Assembly (NCBI RefSeq): GCF_002205675.1
Contig: NZ_NISK01000001.1
Span: forward strand, 1,030,245-1,094,244
Length of the DNA: 64,000 nt
From: Sphingopyxis bauzanensis
Lineage (GTDB): Bacteria > Pseudomonadota > Alphaproteobacteria > Sphingomonadales > Sphingomonadaceae
Direction of reading: 5' to 3'
Below are positions 9,810 to 18,733 of the stretch, piece after piece. The position numbers and the translations under genes were made by a program. Every line of letters begins with the position of its first letter. Within the stretch, counting starts at the first letter, position 1. The notes beneath the pieces were generated by a model, which was not told where the DNA came from, did no database searches, and saw nothing but the letters and a program-made list of their open reading frames with translations.

Positions 9810-10361
9810 ATGGCGACGCGTTCGGGACCGGCAGCCGGTGATCTGTCGATTGCGGAAATCAAGGAATTTGCGGCCTTTCCGGCGGCGACGCAGCGGTACA
9901 TCCGCCGCTCGCTCGACATCGGGCTGGAACGCGACGATGCGATCGCCCGCTGGTCGCGCGACATGGTCGAGGAAACCGCGATCCGCGTCCAGGCCCGCGT
10001 CTATCAGCGGATAACCGACATCCGCGCGCATATTCCCGATGACAGCGGCCTCGATGCGCTCGAAGGCTTCATGGCGCCGCTCGTCGCGGTGTCGGCGTTC
10101 GATCTGGGGCAGGACCGCCTGCCGGGCTTCGCCTCTTACCGCTTCCTCTATGAACGCCTGCTCGGCGCGCATGCGCGGCCGTGGCTGCCTGGCGCCTTCT
10201 GCGCCGCGGCCTCGCTGCCGCATCTCCACCCCGACAAGCGGCGCTTGCTGCTCCAGTCGATCAGCGAAGCCGCCGCGACCGCTCCGGGCTGGTCAGCGCG
10301 CGAGCCGAGCTTCTACCCGGAGTGGGTCGAGAAGATCGACGAGACCAAGCCGGCGAATTGA
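9810..10361 (+). CDS. Hypothetical protein (183 aa)
   Basis: Soluble, mostly alpha-helical protein of unknown function. It starts at an ATG at 9810 with AGGAG nine bases upstream, giving MATRSGPAAGDLSIAEIKEF; the open frame back to 9759 lacks such a site. Visible landmarks are AAFPAATQRYIRRSLDIGLERDDAIARW, HIPDDSGLDALEGF and FLYERLLGAHARPW. No signal peptide or membrane segment and no recognised domain. Divergent from the KAS III-like gene. Confidence 0.65.
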   Translation: MATRSGPAAGDLSIAEIKEFAAFPAATQRYIRRSLDIGLERDDAIARWSRDMVEETAIRVQARVYQRITDIRAHIPDDSGLDALEGFMAPLVAVSAFDLGQDRLPGFASYRFLYERLLGAHARPWLPGAFCAAASLPHLHPDKRRLLLQSISEAAATAPGWSAREPSFYPEWVEKIDETKPAN

Positions 10362-10368
10362 TTTGAGC

Positions 10369-10452
10369 CGTTATTGCGAGAAGCCGAGGGCGACGCGGCA
10401 ATCCAGAGTGGCGTCAACCGCCCTGGATTGCTTCGCTGCGCTCGCAATGACG
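10369..10452. repeat. Palindromic repeat, family B
   Basis: Arms 10369-10406 and 10423-10452 are complementary around the core ATTGCGAG...CAATCCAG / CTGGATTG...CTCGCAATGACG. Elements of this kind are widespread in proteobacteria. It lies between the hypothetical gene and the TauE/SafE gene, which converge, so it may also act as a 3'-end hairpin. Confidence 0.7.
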
Positions 10453-10483
10453 AAAAATATAGGCCCCAATCCTATACCCCAAT

Positions 10484-11251
10484 CTATACCAACGCCCGAT
10501 ACAGCCCAAACGCACTCGTCGCGGTCAGCACCACCCCGACCATTACCAGCATGACCTTGGGCGAAAAGCGCTTGGCCATAAAGGCACCGAGCGGCGCCGC
10601 CGCGACGCCGCCGATGATCAGCCCCAGCGTTGGGCCGAGGATTTCTTCGAAGCCGAGATTGGCGATAAAAGCGATCGACACCGCAACCGCCAGGAAGAAC
10701 TCGACGCTGTTGACGGTGCCGACGATCTTGCGCGGTTCGCCGCCCTGAACGAGCAGGTTCGAAGTCACAACCGGCCCCCAACCGCCGCCACCCGCGGCAT
10801 CCAGGAAGCCGCCCACGACCGCCAATGGGGCGACGACTTTGGGTGTGGAGATCTTCGGTGGATAAAGGACCCCGCGCACCAGCAGCCAGATGCCGATCAG
10901 CACGAGGTAACCAAGCACGAACGGCTTTACGACATCGGCGTCGAGCGAGGTCAGCATATACGCGCCTAGCACCCCGCCGATCACTCCGGGGATCAGCAGG
11001 CGCCAGAACAGTGGCCAGTCGATATTGCCGTGAAACAAGTGGCTCAACCCCGATGCGCCGGTGGTGAAAATCTCGACGACATGAATGCGCGCCGATGCGG
11101 TCGCGGGCGGCACGCCCAGCACCGCGACGAGCAAGGTGTTACATATCACCCCAAACGCCATACCCAGCGCGCCATCGACCAGCTGCGCAGCAAAGCCAAT
11201 CAGGATGAAGGGGAGCAAGGCGGTAAAGTCGATGGCCGCAAAATCGATCAC
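10484..11251 (-). CDS. Sulfite exporter TauE/SafE family membrane protein
   Basis: A 255-residue membrane protein with about seven hydrophobic segments. It has the family's two repeated halves, each with a small-residue motif: FAAQLVDGALGMAFG near residues 18-32 and VGGFLDAAGGGGWGPV near 145-160. TSUP/TauE proteins export or import small sulfur-containing or organic anions; the substrate cannot be told here. No sulfur-metabolism gene is adjacent. A LysR regulator lies upstream on the same strand. Confidence 0.82.
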   Translation of the reverse strand: MIDFAAIDFTALLPFILIGFAAQLVDGALGMAFGVICNTLLVAVLGVPPATASARIHVVEIFTTGASGLSHLFHGNIDWPLFWRLLIPGVIGGVLGAYMLTSLDADVVKPFVLGYLVLIGIWLLVRGVLYPPKISTPKVVAPLAVVGGFLDAAGGGGWGPVVTSNLLVQGGEPRKIVGTVNSVEFFLAVAVSIAFIANLGFEEILGPTLGLIIGGVAAAPLGAFMAKRFSPKVMLVMVGVVLTATSAFGLYRALV

Positions 11252-11378
11252 AGGATCATCCCAACCTAATAAGTTGAGAACCTGCTGCCGGGATTCATCC
11301 CGCTAGGCGAGTCCAATTTTTCTGCTGCCGGTGGAGGGATTTGTTTGCGCGCCGAAATGAGGGCTGCGCTGCGGCGAC

Positions 11379-12302
11379 TCAGATCAGATCGTCGGGCAGA
11401 TATTCGCGCGCATAATCGATGAACGCACGTAGCTTGGGCATCACCTGCTTGCGGCTAGGGTAATAGAGGAACAGTCCGGCACTGCTCGGCGCAAAATCAC
11501 CGAGCACCAGTTTCAGGTCGCCGCGTTCGATATGTTCATGGACCACGGGTTCGGCAACCATGCCCATTGCGATGCCGCTGCGCACCGCGACCATGATCCC
11601 GGCAAAATCGTTGACGATGACCGGGCCGGTCACCGGGACATCGAACTCGCGATTCCCGTCGACGAACGTCCATGGCAGCATCGCGCCGCTCGACAGCCGC
11701 ATTCGTACACAGCGATGCGTGCGCAATTCTTCGGGGCGCTGCGGCATTCCATAGCGTTCGAGATAGGCAGGCGCTGCGACCGCGACGAAGCGGAACGCCC
11801 CCGACAGGCGCACCGCAACCATATCGGCCTCAAGCGATTCGCCCATCCGTACCCCGGCGTCGAATCCCCCGGCGTTCAGGTCCGACAGCGCGTCGTCGGC
11901 GTAAATCTCCAGCTCGATCTCGGGATAGGTATCGCAAAATCCAGCGATGATCGGTTCGAACAAAGGCTGGATCGCGCCGCGCATCAGGTTGATGCGTAGC
12001 CGTCCGGCGGGCCGGTTGCCCAGGTTGCGCGCTGCTTCATAGGCTTCGGCCAGTCCCGAATAGGCGGGGGCGGCGCGCTCGAAGAACATCTCGCCCGCTT
12101 GCGTCAGTCCGACGCTGCGTGTCGTGCGCATGAACAAAGGCGCGCCGACGCGTGCTTCCAGCCCCTTGATCGTCTGGCTGATCGCCGAGGGCGATACCCC
12201 CAGATCGGATGCGGCGGCGGAAAAACTCCGCCGTTCCGCGACGCGCAGGAAAGCTTCGATCCCGTCGAGCGCCCCATGGGGGATTGTTAAATCCTGCTTC
12301 AA
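11379..12302 (-). CDS. LysR-family transcriptional regulator
   Basis: A 307-residue regulator. The N-terminal winged helix-turn-helix (residues 10-70: FSAAASDLGVSPSAISQTIKGLE, then FMRTTRSVGLTQAGE) is followed by a periplasmic-binding-protein-like effector domain (about 95-300). The effector domain resembles the common GcvA/DmlR-type subgroup. It is divergent from the small secreted protein gene (83-bp gap), so that gene is a possible target along with autoregulation. The TauE/SafE gene lies 127 bp downstream. Confidence 0.88.
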   Translation of the reverse strand: MKQDLTIPHGALDGIEAFLRVAERRSFSAAASDLGVSPSAISQTIKGLEARVGAPLFMRTTRSVGLTQAGEMFFERAAPAYSGLAEAYEAARNLGNRPAGRLRINLMRGAIQPLFEPIIAGFCDTYPEIELEIYADDALSDLNAGGFDAGVRMGESLEADMVAVRLSGAFRFVAVAAPAYLERYGMPQRPEELRTHRCVRMRLSSGAMLPWTFVDGNREFDVPVTGPVIVNDFAGIMVAVRSGIAMGMVAEPVVHEHIERGDLKLVLGDFAPSSAGLFLYYPSRKQVMPKLRAFIDYAREYLPDDLI

Positions 12303-12385
12303 AGCACTTGCAGATTATAGTGGATTATCTATCTGCGCAACCGCGCCTAAAAAGGTTGCACAACAAAACGAAAGGACTCTCTCCC

Positions 12386-12721
12386 ATGGCCTATCAGATC
12401 TCCTCATTCCGCCGCTTTCCTGCCGCGTTCGCCATCGTAGCCGCGTCGGCGCTGGCCTTCACCGGCCTGATCGCTACGGCAAGCCCTGCTTACGCCCAGT
12501 CGGGCAGCGACTATCGCTGCGCCGGTCTCGCCGAACAGGCCCATGTCGCCGCTGGCGGCGTCGAAGGCGGCAAGCAGGCGAGCGCCAAGCGTTTCGTTTC
12601 GACCGGCAAGAAGCTGTGCGAAGCGGGCAACGAACGCGCCGCCGCCAAGCAGTTCCGCGCCGCGCTGAAGATCGCCGGCGTCGCCGAAGTCGAAACCGAC
12701 AGCCAGATGGCGTCGCGCTAA
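12386..12721 (+). CDS. Small secreted hypothetical protein (111 aa)
   Basis: Starts at the ATG at 12386. Residues 1-37 are a clear Sec signal peptide (RRF basic start, AIVAASALAFTGLIATA core, SPAYA cleavage site). The mature part of about 73 residues begins QSGSDYRCAGLAEQ and has two Cys (YRCAG and KLCEAG), possibly a periplasmic disulfide. It is Ala/Lys-rich and helical. Function not recognised. A strong hairpin terminator follows at 12795, and the gene is divergent from the LysR regulator. Confidence 0.7.
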   Translation: MAYQISSFRRFPAAFAIVAASALAFTGLIATASPAYAQSGSDYRCAGLAEQAHVAAGGVEGGKQASAKRFVSTGKKLCEAGNERAAAKQFRAALKIAGVAEVETDSQMASR

Positions 12722-12794
12722 GACGAACCGCTAAGCCAAACAAGACACCAATCTCCGGACCGTCCTCTCCCTCTCCCGACGGTTCCACTAAACT

Positions 12795-12830
12795 GGGGCG
12801 GCACTCACACAGAGGCCGCCCCATTTGTTT
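12795..12830 (+). terminator. Rho-independent terminator after the small secreted protein gene
   Basis: GGGGCGGC at 12795-12802 pairs with GCCGCCCC at 12815-12822 across a 12-nt loop, and ATTTGTTT follows. It sits about 75 bp after the stop codon. Confidence 0.75.
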
Positions 12831-13166
12831 ACGCGCCAGATATTCGGGGTCAGCGACGACGGTAGTGAAAATACCAGACCATAAGGACGAATTTCACATA
12901 AATAATTGGCTCCGAATAAGAAATTGGAACCACGCCACCGCCCGCATTCAGAAATGTAATCACCGGGTAATCACCGAACTTGGCGGAAAATCGCGATATT
13001 GCCTGCGGACAGGCAGGACCGTGAAATAGTGCAGAGGCAAGAAATGAGCCTGACAGAGCGGAATTCCGATTATTATGATACATATGTGCGGAATAACGCT
13101 TTATTCAGACGTCAGATTGGGGTAGCGTGATTCCGCACCAGTTCCCTCGTTAAAGCGAAATTCCGC
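12831..13166. other. AT-rich gap upstream of hipB
   Basis: This stretch of about 340 bp is clearly richer in A/T than its neighbours. It holds one copy of the 12-bp direct repeat (12869-12880) and the ATTCCGCA-type operators. A minus-strand frame of 77 codons (12850-13083) ends VWYFHYRRR, recalling the TrmB C-terminus VWYLKFRRR, but the rest looks non-coding. No firm gene. Confidence 0.5.
12869..12880. repeat. Left copy of a 12-bp direct repeat flanking the hipBA patch
   Basis: AAATACCAGACC here is identical to 16602-16613, which lies in the 3' end of trmB. Together they bracket hipB, hipA, the DUF6880 gene and the AT-rich borders. Confidence 0.5.
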
Positions 13167-13167
13167 A
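13058..13167. promoter_or_regulatory. Cluster of ATTCCGCA-type sites upstream of hipB (probable operators)
   Basis: Four related sites occur within 110 bp: the palindrome CGGAATTCCG (13059-13068), TGCGGAAT (13087-13094), ATTCCGCA (13130-13137) and ATTCCGCA (13160-13167), the last overlapping the hipB start codon. HipB-type antitoxins repress their own promoters by binding repeated palindromic operators, so autoregulation is the natural reading; this is inferred. Confidence 0.55.
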
Positions 13168-13514
13168 TGGCATCTTCCATCTTTTCCAAAATCGGTGACC
13201 AACTGCGCGTGCTCCGCGCGGAAAGAGCCTGGTCGCAGCCGGTCCTGGCAGCGCGCCTCGGCCGCGACCGTGCACGGATATCGGAGTTGGAGCGCGACCT
13301 TGCCGGCAATCGGCTGGGCCGCGACCGCCTGACATTATTCGCCGAAATCTGCGATGCTTTCGATGTCGTGCCCGTATTGGTGCCCAGAGCGCGTGCCGCG
13401 GAAGTCCAGCGATCGGTCGAAAAGTCCACCATGAGCGAGGTGCATTCGGTGCCGGTCAGGTCCACCTTTGACGAACTCTTCGTCGACCTTGGCGACGAGG
13501 ACGGGACCGCCTGA
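13167..13514 (+). CDS. hipB: HipB-like antitoxin, XRE-family HTH
   Basis: A 115-residue protein with an N-terminal Cro/C1-type helix-turn-helix (about residues 9-65: IGDQLRVLRAERAWSQPVLAARLG, then RARISELERDLAGN) and a 50-residue tail likely to contact HipA. It should neutralise the kinase toxin encoded next and repress the operon. Its stop overlaps the hipA start by 1 bp (TGATG). The ATG at 13167 lies inside one of the repeated sites and has only a weak Shine-Dalgarno. Confidence 0.82.
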   Translation: MASSIFSKIGDQLRVLRAERAWSQPVLAARLGRDRARISELERDLAGNRLGRDRLTLFAEICDAFDVVPVLVPRARAAEVQRSVEKSTMSEVHSVPVRSTFDELFVDLGDEDGTA

Positions 13515-14797
13515 TGGCTAAAGCTGCAGCAGTACTGGGCGTCCATCTGCTCGACACGGCGCGCGGCGCGGTCCGAGCCGGCAGTTTGACGCGCGATACC
13601 GATGGTGGCGTCGTATTTAACATAGCCGAAGAATATCTCCGCGATCCCGCCCGGCCGATCCTCAGCCTCAGTTGGCTGGATCCTGAGTCGGATGATCGAA
13701 CGCGCGACCGCCTCGCATCGCGAGGCGACAAAATCGGGCTGCACGGCTCGGTGCCGCCCTGGTTCGCAGGTCTTCTTCCCGAAGGAGCGTTGCGCGATCT
13801 CGTCCTGACCGAGATGGGGCCCGGCGACCACGACCAGTTCGATGTGCTGACGCGGCTGGGCGCGGATCTGCCTGGTGCCGTCTTGATCACGCCCGAGACA
13901 GAGGCACCGCGATCGGCCGGACCGCTGCACCTGGGAAATGTGAAGGGCTTCCAGGCCGCTCGTCCTGAAGGCGTGGTCAAATTCTCACTCGCGGGCATCC
14001 AACTCAAGTTTACGGCCAACCCCGAGGGCGAACGTCTGACCGTACCCGGCAGCGATGACACCGGGCGCTGCATCATCAAGGTGGCGAGCGATCGCTATGC
14101 GGGGCTTCCCGAGGCGGAGCATGGCGCGATGACGCTTGCCCGGATGATCGGCATCGACGCGGCGCCCTGTCGGTTGGTGCCGCGCGGTACCGTCGCCGGC
14201 GTGCCGGAGGAATTCCTCGCGCACGGCGAAAATGTGCTGGTCGTCGATCGCTTCGACCGCGGCGCCGGAGACGAGCGGATCCATATCGAGGATGCCGGAC
14301 AAGTCATCGGCGCGATCGGTGAGCGCAAATACACGATGGCAAACACCGAGACGGTGATCAACATGGTCAGCCGGTTCAGTACTGATCGGCGCGCCGATGT
14401 TCTCGAGGCGGTACGCCGGGTCGCCGCCGACATACTCCTTGGCAATGGCGACAATCACCTCAAGAACTGGTCGTTCCACTTTCCCGCGCCGGGCGAGGTG
14501 CGGCTCTCCCCGGCCTATGATATCGTGCCCACGGTGCTGTTCATCCCCCGCGACACGATGGCGCTGCGGTTCGTCCGCACCCATCAGTTCGAGACGGTCG
14601 ACATGCACCGTTTCGAACGGGTCGCGAGCTTCCTGAAAGTCGATCCGAAGTGGATTACGCGCGAGATCAAGGCCATCATCGAACGCGCGCTCGACCTCTG
14701 GCCAAAGGCCGCGCCCGAATTGCTGGGCGAACGCTGGGCTAAGACCTTACTTGCGCGGCTCGATACCCTCCGTCTCGTGCAGGAGGAGCGCGGCTGA
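13514..14797 (+). CDS. hipA: HipA-family serine/threonine kinase toxin
   Basis: A 427-residue HipA-like kinase. In characterised systems HipA phosphorylates glutamyl-tRNA synthetase or related targets and causes growth arrest. The product has the Couple_hipA N-terminal domain (about 1-110, with FAGLLPEGALRD), the HipA_C kinase domain (FSLAGIQLKFT near 155-166) and the catalytic/metal region LLGNGDNHLKNWSFHF near 313-328, followed by SPAYDIVPT. The active-site motif looks intact. The target is not predictable from sequence. Confidence 0.88.
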   Translation: MAKAAAVLGVHLLDTARGAVRAGSLTRDTDGGVVFNIAEEYLRDPARPILSLSWLDPESDDRTRDRLASRGDKIGLHGSVPPWFAGLLPEGALRDLVLTEMGPGDHDQFDVLTRLGADLPGAVLITPETEAPRSAGPLHLGNVKGFQAARPEGVVKFSLAGIQLKFTANPEGERLTVPGSDDTGRCIIKVASDRYAGLPEAEHGAMTLARMIGIDAAPCRLVPRGTVAGVPEEFLAHGENVLVVDRFDRGAGDERIHIEDAGQVIGAIGERKYTMANTETVINMVSRFSTDRRADVLEAVRRVAADILLGNGDNHLKNWSFHFPAPGEVRLSPAYDIVPTVLFIPRDTMALRFVRTHQFETVDMHRFERVASFLKVDPKWITREIKAIIERALDLWPKAAPELLGERWAKTLLARLDTLRLVQEERG

Positions 14798-14870
14798 TTC
14801 CCGCTTGCGCGTCGGCGTTTGCCGGTTCCCACCCAATGGACGATGCAGGTCTCGATTCGCCGCGGATCCG

Positions 14871-16304
14871 TCAGGCGTTCCAGAACCCGCTTTTCCGACC
14901 GTGCCGCGCCTTGAGGCCGGCGACAAAGCCATCATGGTCCAGATGCTCGCCGAAATCATCGATCCACTTGGCGAGATACTCGCAGGTCTGGAGATGCCGC
15001 GCAGCATGGCCGTAGCGCTTGTACTTGGCGCGATCGAGCGAAAAGTCGATCATGGATCGCAGCATCAGCGTCGCTGCCAGGGGCGAGCACTCCTCCAGCG
15101 TTTCCGCAGCAGGCGTCAGCAGCCAGTAATGGTCGCCATTGAGTTCAGCGTGGCGCGCCAGAACCAGCTCGGCTGCCAGACGATGCGCCGGCCAATCCAA
15201 TAGGAAACCAAGTGCCTGGTGGAAATCGACATGCTGGCGGACATGGGTCAAGGCCCTCTCTTCCGCTTCGGCATCGTCGAAGTCCGGCAGCCGCTTCAGG
15301 TGCGCGCGCAGATAGTCGGCGTTCAGGCTGTTCTCGAAGATCGCCCAGCGCGCGGTCTGTGCCTGAGCCGACTGCCCAAGCGCCTCGAGCGTGTCGATGC
15401 GGACGCGCGACCAGTCTGGCCAATGGCGTCCGTTGCGGAAATTGCCCTCGGCTAGCTGGAGCGCCGCCATCGCATCCGCGGGACGGCCCGCGGCGAGCAG
15501 CCGTTCGGCGATATCCGCGGCGATGGACGGATTGGTACGCTCCTCCGCGGAAAAACGCGCAGCATAGCCGTCCACATCGCCCAGCGCATCGGCGATCTCG
15601 GTCAGCGCCGAGCGGATCCGGCCGGCGTGGTATCGTGCTTCGAAATCCTCCTGATAGATCGGCGACCGGGTACTGATGCCGATCACCTTGCGATCCCCGC
15701 CCCCAGGCGCAGGAGGGGGTGCCGCCGCCAGTTCCTCGATCCGGGTCTTCAACATCGCCAGCCCTTCCTGCCCGAGCGCTTCCGCCATCTGGCCGATAAT
15801 GCCGTCAAACTGCGCATAGTCATTGGCCTGCACGGCGACGAAGACGCGATCCGCCAGCACCCGAGCGTCTGGCTCCGCCCGCGCGGCGATGGTGCCCAGA
15901 TCCTCTCGCGCATTGGCAATGATGTCGCTGATCGTCCCATTGCTGTCGTCGCAGCGTTCGTACACCGATGGGGCGAGTTCCAGCAGCCGCCAGAGCAGGT
16001 CAAACGCCTCGGCCGGCTGGGTCGGTGCGACATGGTCGACGATGGCATTGCGCTGCATGTCGAGATCGGCGGCACGTGTTCGAACCTTGGTCCAGTCCAC
16101 GAACGAACGCGATTTCGCGATTGTTGCCAAGCGCTTGCGAATCTCTGCTGCCACATCCTCGCCGCCGTTTAGGCTCGCCAGTTCCAGCCGAAGGCGGCGC
16201 TTTGCAGCAGTATCGCCCGATGTCAGCTCAAGCAGCAGTTGGGCAAGCCGGTTCGCGCCCAGCGCAGCCAGGCTTTTCGCGTTAAGCGTCTTTTCTGAAG
16301 CCAC
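14871..16304 (-). CDS. DUF6880 family protein
   Basis: A 477-residue soluble protein beginning MASEKTLNAKSLAALGANRL. It has a characteristic N-terminal block (LAQLLLELTSGDTAAKRRLRLELA, then IRKRLATIAKSRSFVDW) and a helical, TPR-like C-terminal half rich in Ala/Leu repeats (AERLLAAGRPADAMAALQLAE, ARWAIFENSLNADYLRAHLKRL). This pattern matches the uncharacterised DUF6880 family. It converges with hipA across a gap of 73 bp and shares its accessory setting. Function unknown. Confidence 0.7.
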   Translation of the reverse strand: MASEKTLNAKSLAALGANRLAQLLLELTSGDTAAKRRLRLELASLNGGEDVAAEIRKRLATIAKSRSFVDWTKVRTRAADLDMQRNAIVDHVAPTQPAEAFDLLWRLLELAPSVYERCDDSNGTISDIIANAREDLGTIAARAEPDARVLADRVFVAVQANDYAQFDGIIGQMAEALGQEGLAMLKTRIEELAAAPPPAPGGGDRKVIGISTRSPIYQEDFEARYHAGRIRSALTEIADALGDVDGYAARFSAEERTNPSIAADIAERLLAAGRPADAMAALQLAEGNFRNGRHWPDWSRVRIDTLEALGQSAQAQTARWAIFENSLNADYLRAHLKRLPDFDDAEAEERALTHVRQHVDFHQALGFLLDWPAHRLAAELVLARHAELNGDHYWLLTPAAETLEECSPLAATLMLRSMIDFSLDRAKYKRYGHAARHLQTCEYLAKWIDDFGEHLDHDGFVAGLKARHGRKSGFWNA

Positions 16305-16582
16305 GTTGCTGCGAACTTTCGGGACGGATCGGTGGGAACTTCCTTCCTGCTATTATGCAGCCGGCGCTACCGCGTCCAGCATGGCGTAACACACCTGAGC
16401 TTGCAGCGCCGAAGGTTTTGCCAAAGAGGTGAATGCCATACCGGCGCGCTAATATTCGATGGTGCAGAAGCAAAAATCCTCATGACCCATCCGGAGAAAA
16501 GTAATCGCCGCGCCATCACGAACTGGAATTTCAAGATACTGATTACGTGAGATAAAGATCGCGAAGTTCGCGGAATTAGACT
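16305..16582. other. AT-rich gap between the DUF6880 gene and trmB
   Basis: No gene, RNA or repeat is recognisable here. Base composition falls well below that of the flanking genes, as it does at the left border of the hipBA patch near 12.85 kb. Confidence 0.4.
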
Positions 16583-17296
16583 CTATCGACGGCGAAATTT
16601 CAAATACCAGACCTCGTGCCCCAGCCGACGCGCCTTGGCTTCGTAGCGCGTTTCGGGCCAGCCGCCGGGGCGAACCTGGAAATCCTGCGCGTCCATGACC
16701 AGCCATTCGAACTGGTGGCGGTGGCGGCGCATGACCATCAGCGCGTGTTGCAGATAGATCGGGTGATCGGTGCCAAAACGGAACTCACCGCCGGGTTTCA
16801 GCTTGGCCGCGATCAGGTCGAGCGGACCGTCATTCATCATCCGCCGTTTGGCATGGCGCGCCTTGGGCCACGGGTCGGGGTGAAGCAGGTAGGCAAAGCT
16901 TAGCGCGCCGTCGGGAATGCGCTGTAACACCTCCAGCGCGTCGCCATGATGGATGCGGACATTACCCAGCGGCAACTTTGCGCCGTGATCGCCGGCAACA
17001 TGGACCAGCGCTTGTGCAACGCCGTTGATGAACGGTTCGGCCCCAATAAAGCCGTGGTCGGGCAGCATGTCGGCGCGCGCCGCCATATGCTCTCCGCCGC
17101 CAAAACCGATTTCAAAATGCAATGGCCTGTCATATCCGAAGAGCGCCTCGGCGGTAACGGCGCCGTCGGTTGGCACTCCAATCTGTGGCAATAACGTATC
17201 GACCAACTCCTGCTGCCCGGCGCGCAGGGGCTTACCCTTGGAGCGGCCATAGAGGCGGTTGATCGTCGTCGGATCGCCGGGTTTATGCGCAGTCAT
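16583..17296 (-). CDS. trmB: tRNA (guanine-N7-)-methyltransferase
   Basis: Makes m7G46 in the variable loop of tRNAs using SAM. The 237-residue Rossmann methyltransferase has the SAM-binding loop FEIGFGGGEHM near residue 60 and the family motif HPDPWPKARHAKRRMM near residue 147, then FGTDHPIY. The ATG at 17296 gives MTAHKPGDPTTINRLYGRSKG; the 12-residue extension to 17332 is less likely. The 3' end contains the right copy of the 12-bp direct repeat. It lies downstream of metK on the same strand. Confidence 0.92.
   Translation of the reverse strand: MTAHKPGDPTTINRLYGRSKGKPLRAGQQELVDTLLPQIGVPTDGAVTAEALFGYDRPLHFEIGFGGGEHMAARADMLPDHGFIGAEPFINGVAQALVHVAGDHGAKLPLGNVRIHHGDALEVLQRIPDGALSFAYLLHPDPWPKARHAKRRMMNDGPLDLIAAKLKPGGEFRFGTDHPIYLQHALMVMRRHRHQFEWLVMDAQDFQVRPGGWPETRYEAKARRLGHEVWYLKFRRR
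16602..16613. repeat. Right copy of the 12-bp direct repeat, in the trmB 3' end
   Basis: AAATACCAGACC is identical to 12869-12880. It encodes part of the final VWYLK of TrmB on the minus strand, so integration here would preserve the gene. Confidence 0.5.
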
Positions 17297-17458
17297 GCCG
17301 CGCGCGTTAGCGCCGCGACCCCGCGGCCGCAAGACAGGCCACGGTTAAAGCGCGTCGCTGGTGATGCTGATCGCCTTGTTCTTGCCCTAGGTCGGAACCG
17401 CCGTGACGCGGCGGTTGGCGGCGACAATCTCCATCACCCGTTGAGGAGACGCGCGGTC

Positions 17459-18682
17459 TCAGGCGGCCAGCGCAGATTTCAGCTGCTCCACCAGATCGGT
17501 GCGCTCCCAAGGGAAGGCATCCCCGTCGGCGGTGCGGCCGAAATGGCCGTATGCCGCGGTCTGCTTGTAGATTGGCTTGTTGAGACCGAGGTGGGTGCGG
17601 ATGCCCTTGGGCGTCAGGCGCACGAGTTGGGGGATTGCCGCCTCGATGCGGCTTTCCTCGATCGTCCCGGTGCCGTGCAGATCGACGTAGATCGACAGCG
17701 GCTCGGCGACCCCGATCGCATAGCTGAGCTGGATCGTGCAGCGACGCGCGAGGCCTGCGGCGACGATATTCTTGGCCAGATAGCGCGTAATATAGGCCGC
17801 CGAGCGGTCGACCTTGGTCGGATCCTTGCCGCTGAACGCGCCGCCGCCGTGCGGTGCGGCGCCGCCATAGGTGTCGACGATGATCTTGCGCCCGGTCAGT
17901 CCGGCGTCGCCGTCGGGGCCGCCGATCTCGAAACAGCCGGTCGGGTTGATATGATAAACGGTGTTGGCGGTGAGCAGTTCGGCCGGCAGCACGTCGGCGA
18001 TCACGCCGAGCACATATTTGCGCAGCTCGGTATATTTCGCCTCGTCGCCTTCACCATTATGGAAGAAATAGCCCGGCGCATGCTGGGTCGACACGACGAT
18101 CGCGGTCGCTTCGACCGGGCGCTCGTTGGCGTAACGCAGCGTGACTTGGCTCTTGGCATCGGGCTCGAGGAAGGGCGCGGTCCCGGCCTTGCGGTCGATG
18201 GCCATCCGTTCAAGGATCTTGTGGCTGTAATCGAGCGTCGCGGGCATCAGGTCGGGGGTTTCGTCCGATGCGTAACCGAACATGATCCCTTGATCGCCCG
18301 CGCCCTCGTCCTTGTTCTCGCCAGCATCAACGCCCTGCGCGATATGCGCCGATTGCGGGTGCAGGTTGTTTTCAAAGCGGAAGGTCTGCCAGTGGAAACC
18401 CGACTGTTCATAGCCGATTTCACGGACCGTCGCGCGGACCGCCGCTTCGACTTCTTCGGGTACGCCCGGCGCCCAATTGCCGTCTTCGTCCATGATCCCA
18501 TTGCCGCGGATCTCGCCCGCCAACACGACCAGCTGCGTTGTGGTCAGCGTTTCGCAGGCGACGCGCGCTTCCGGATCCTTCGACAGGAACAAGTCGACGA
18601 TCGAATCGCTGATCTGGTCGGCAACCTTGTCGGGATGTCCTTCGGACACGCTTTCAGAGGTGAAGAGGAAGCTGTTGCGCAT
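17459..18682 (-). CDS. metK: S-adenosylmethionine synthetase
   Basis: Makes SAM from methionine and ATP. The 407-residue product has the ATP-binding start [16 protein letters not shown] (about residues 11-26), the signature [12 protein letters not shown] near residue 130 and the second signature [19 protein letters not shown] near 280. AGAAGG precedes the ATG at 18682. It lies 51 bp downstream of lnt, same strand. I looked for SAM-II or SAM/SAH riboswitch elements in the short leader and found nothing convincing. Confidence 0.95.
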   Translation of the reverse strand: MRNSFLFTSESVSEGHPDKVADQISDSIVDLFLSKDPEARVACETLTTTQLVVLAGEIRGNGIMDEDGNWAPGVPEEVEAAVRATVREIGYEQSGFHWQTFRFENNLHPQSAHIAQGVDAGENKDEGAGDQGIMFGYASDETPDLMPATLDYSHKILERMAIDRKAGTAPFLEPDAKSQVTLRYANERPVEATAIVVSTQHAPGYFFHNGEGDEAKYTELRKYVLGVIADVLPAELLTANTVYHINPTGCFEIGGPDGDAGLTGRKIIVDTYGGAAPHGGGAFSGKDPTKVDRSAAYITRYLAKNIVAAGLARRCTIQLSYAIGVAEPLSIYVDLHGTGTIEESRIEAAIPQLVRLTPKGIRTHLGLNKPIYKQTAAYGHFGRTADGDAFPWERTDLVEQLKSALAA

Positions 18683-18733
18683 GGGAAGCCTTCTGTGGAT
18701 CGGATATAAAGGAAGCTTTATGTGATGGCGCTG

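Noticed and set aside
12850..13083. 77-codon minus-strand frame upstream of hipB
   Set aside because: Only its last nine residues resemble anything (the TrmB tail). The rest is low-GC sequence without protein character, so it is treated as a border mark and not a gene.
18683..18733. Possible SAM-responsive riboswitch upstream of metK
   Set aside because: The 51-nt leader has an AGAAGG ribosome binding site and a short CUUCC segment, but no pairing or conserved core matching SAM-II or SAM/SAH classes could be made by eye. A covariance-model search would settle it.
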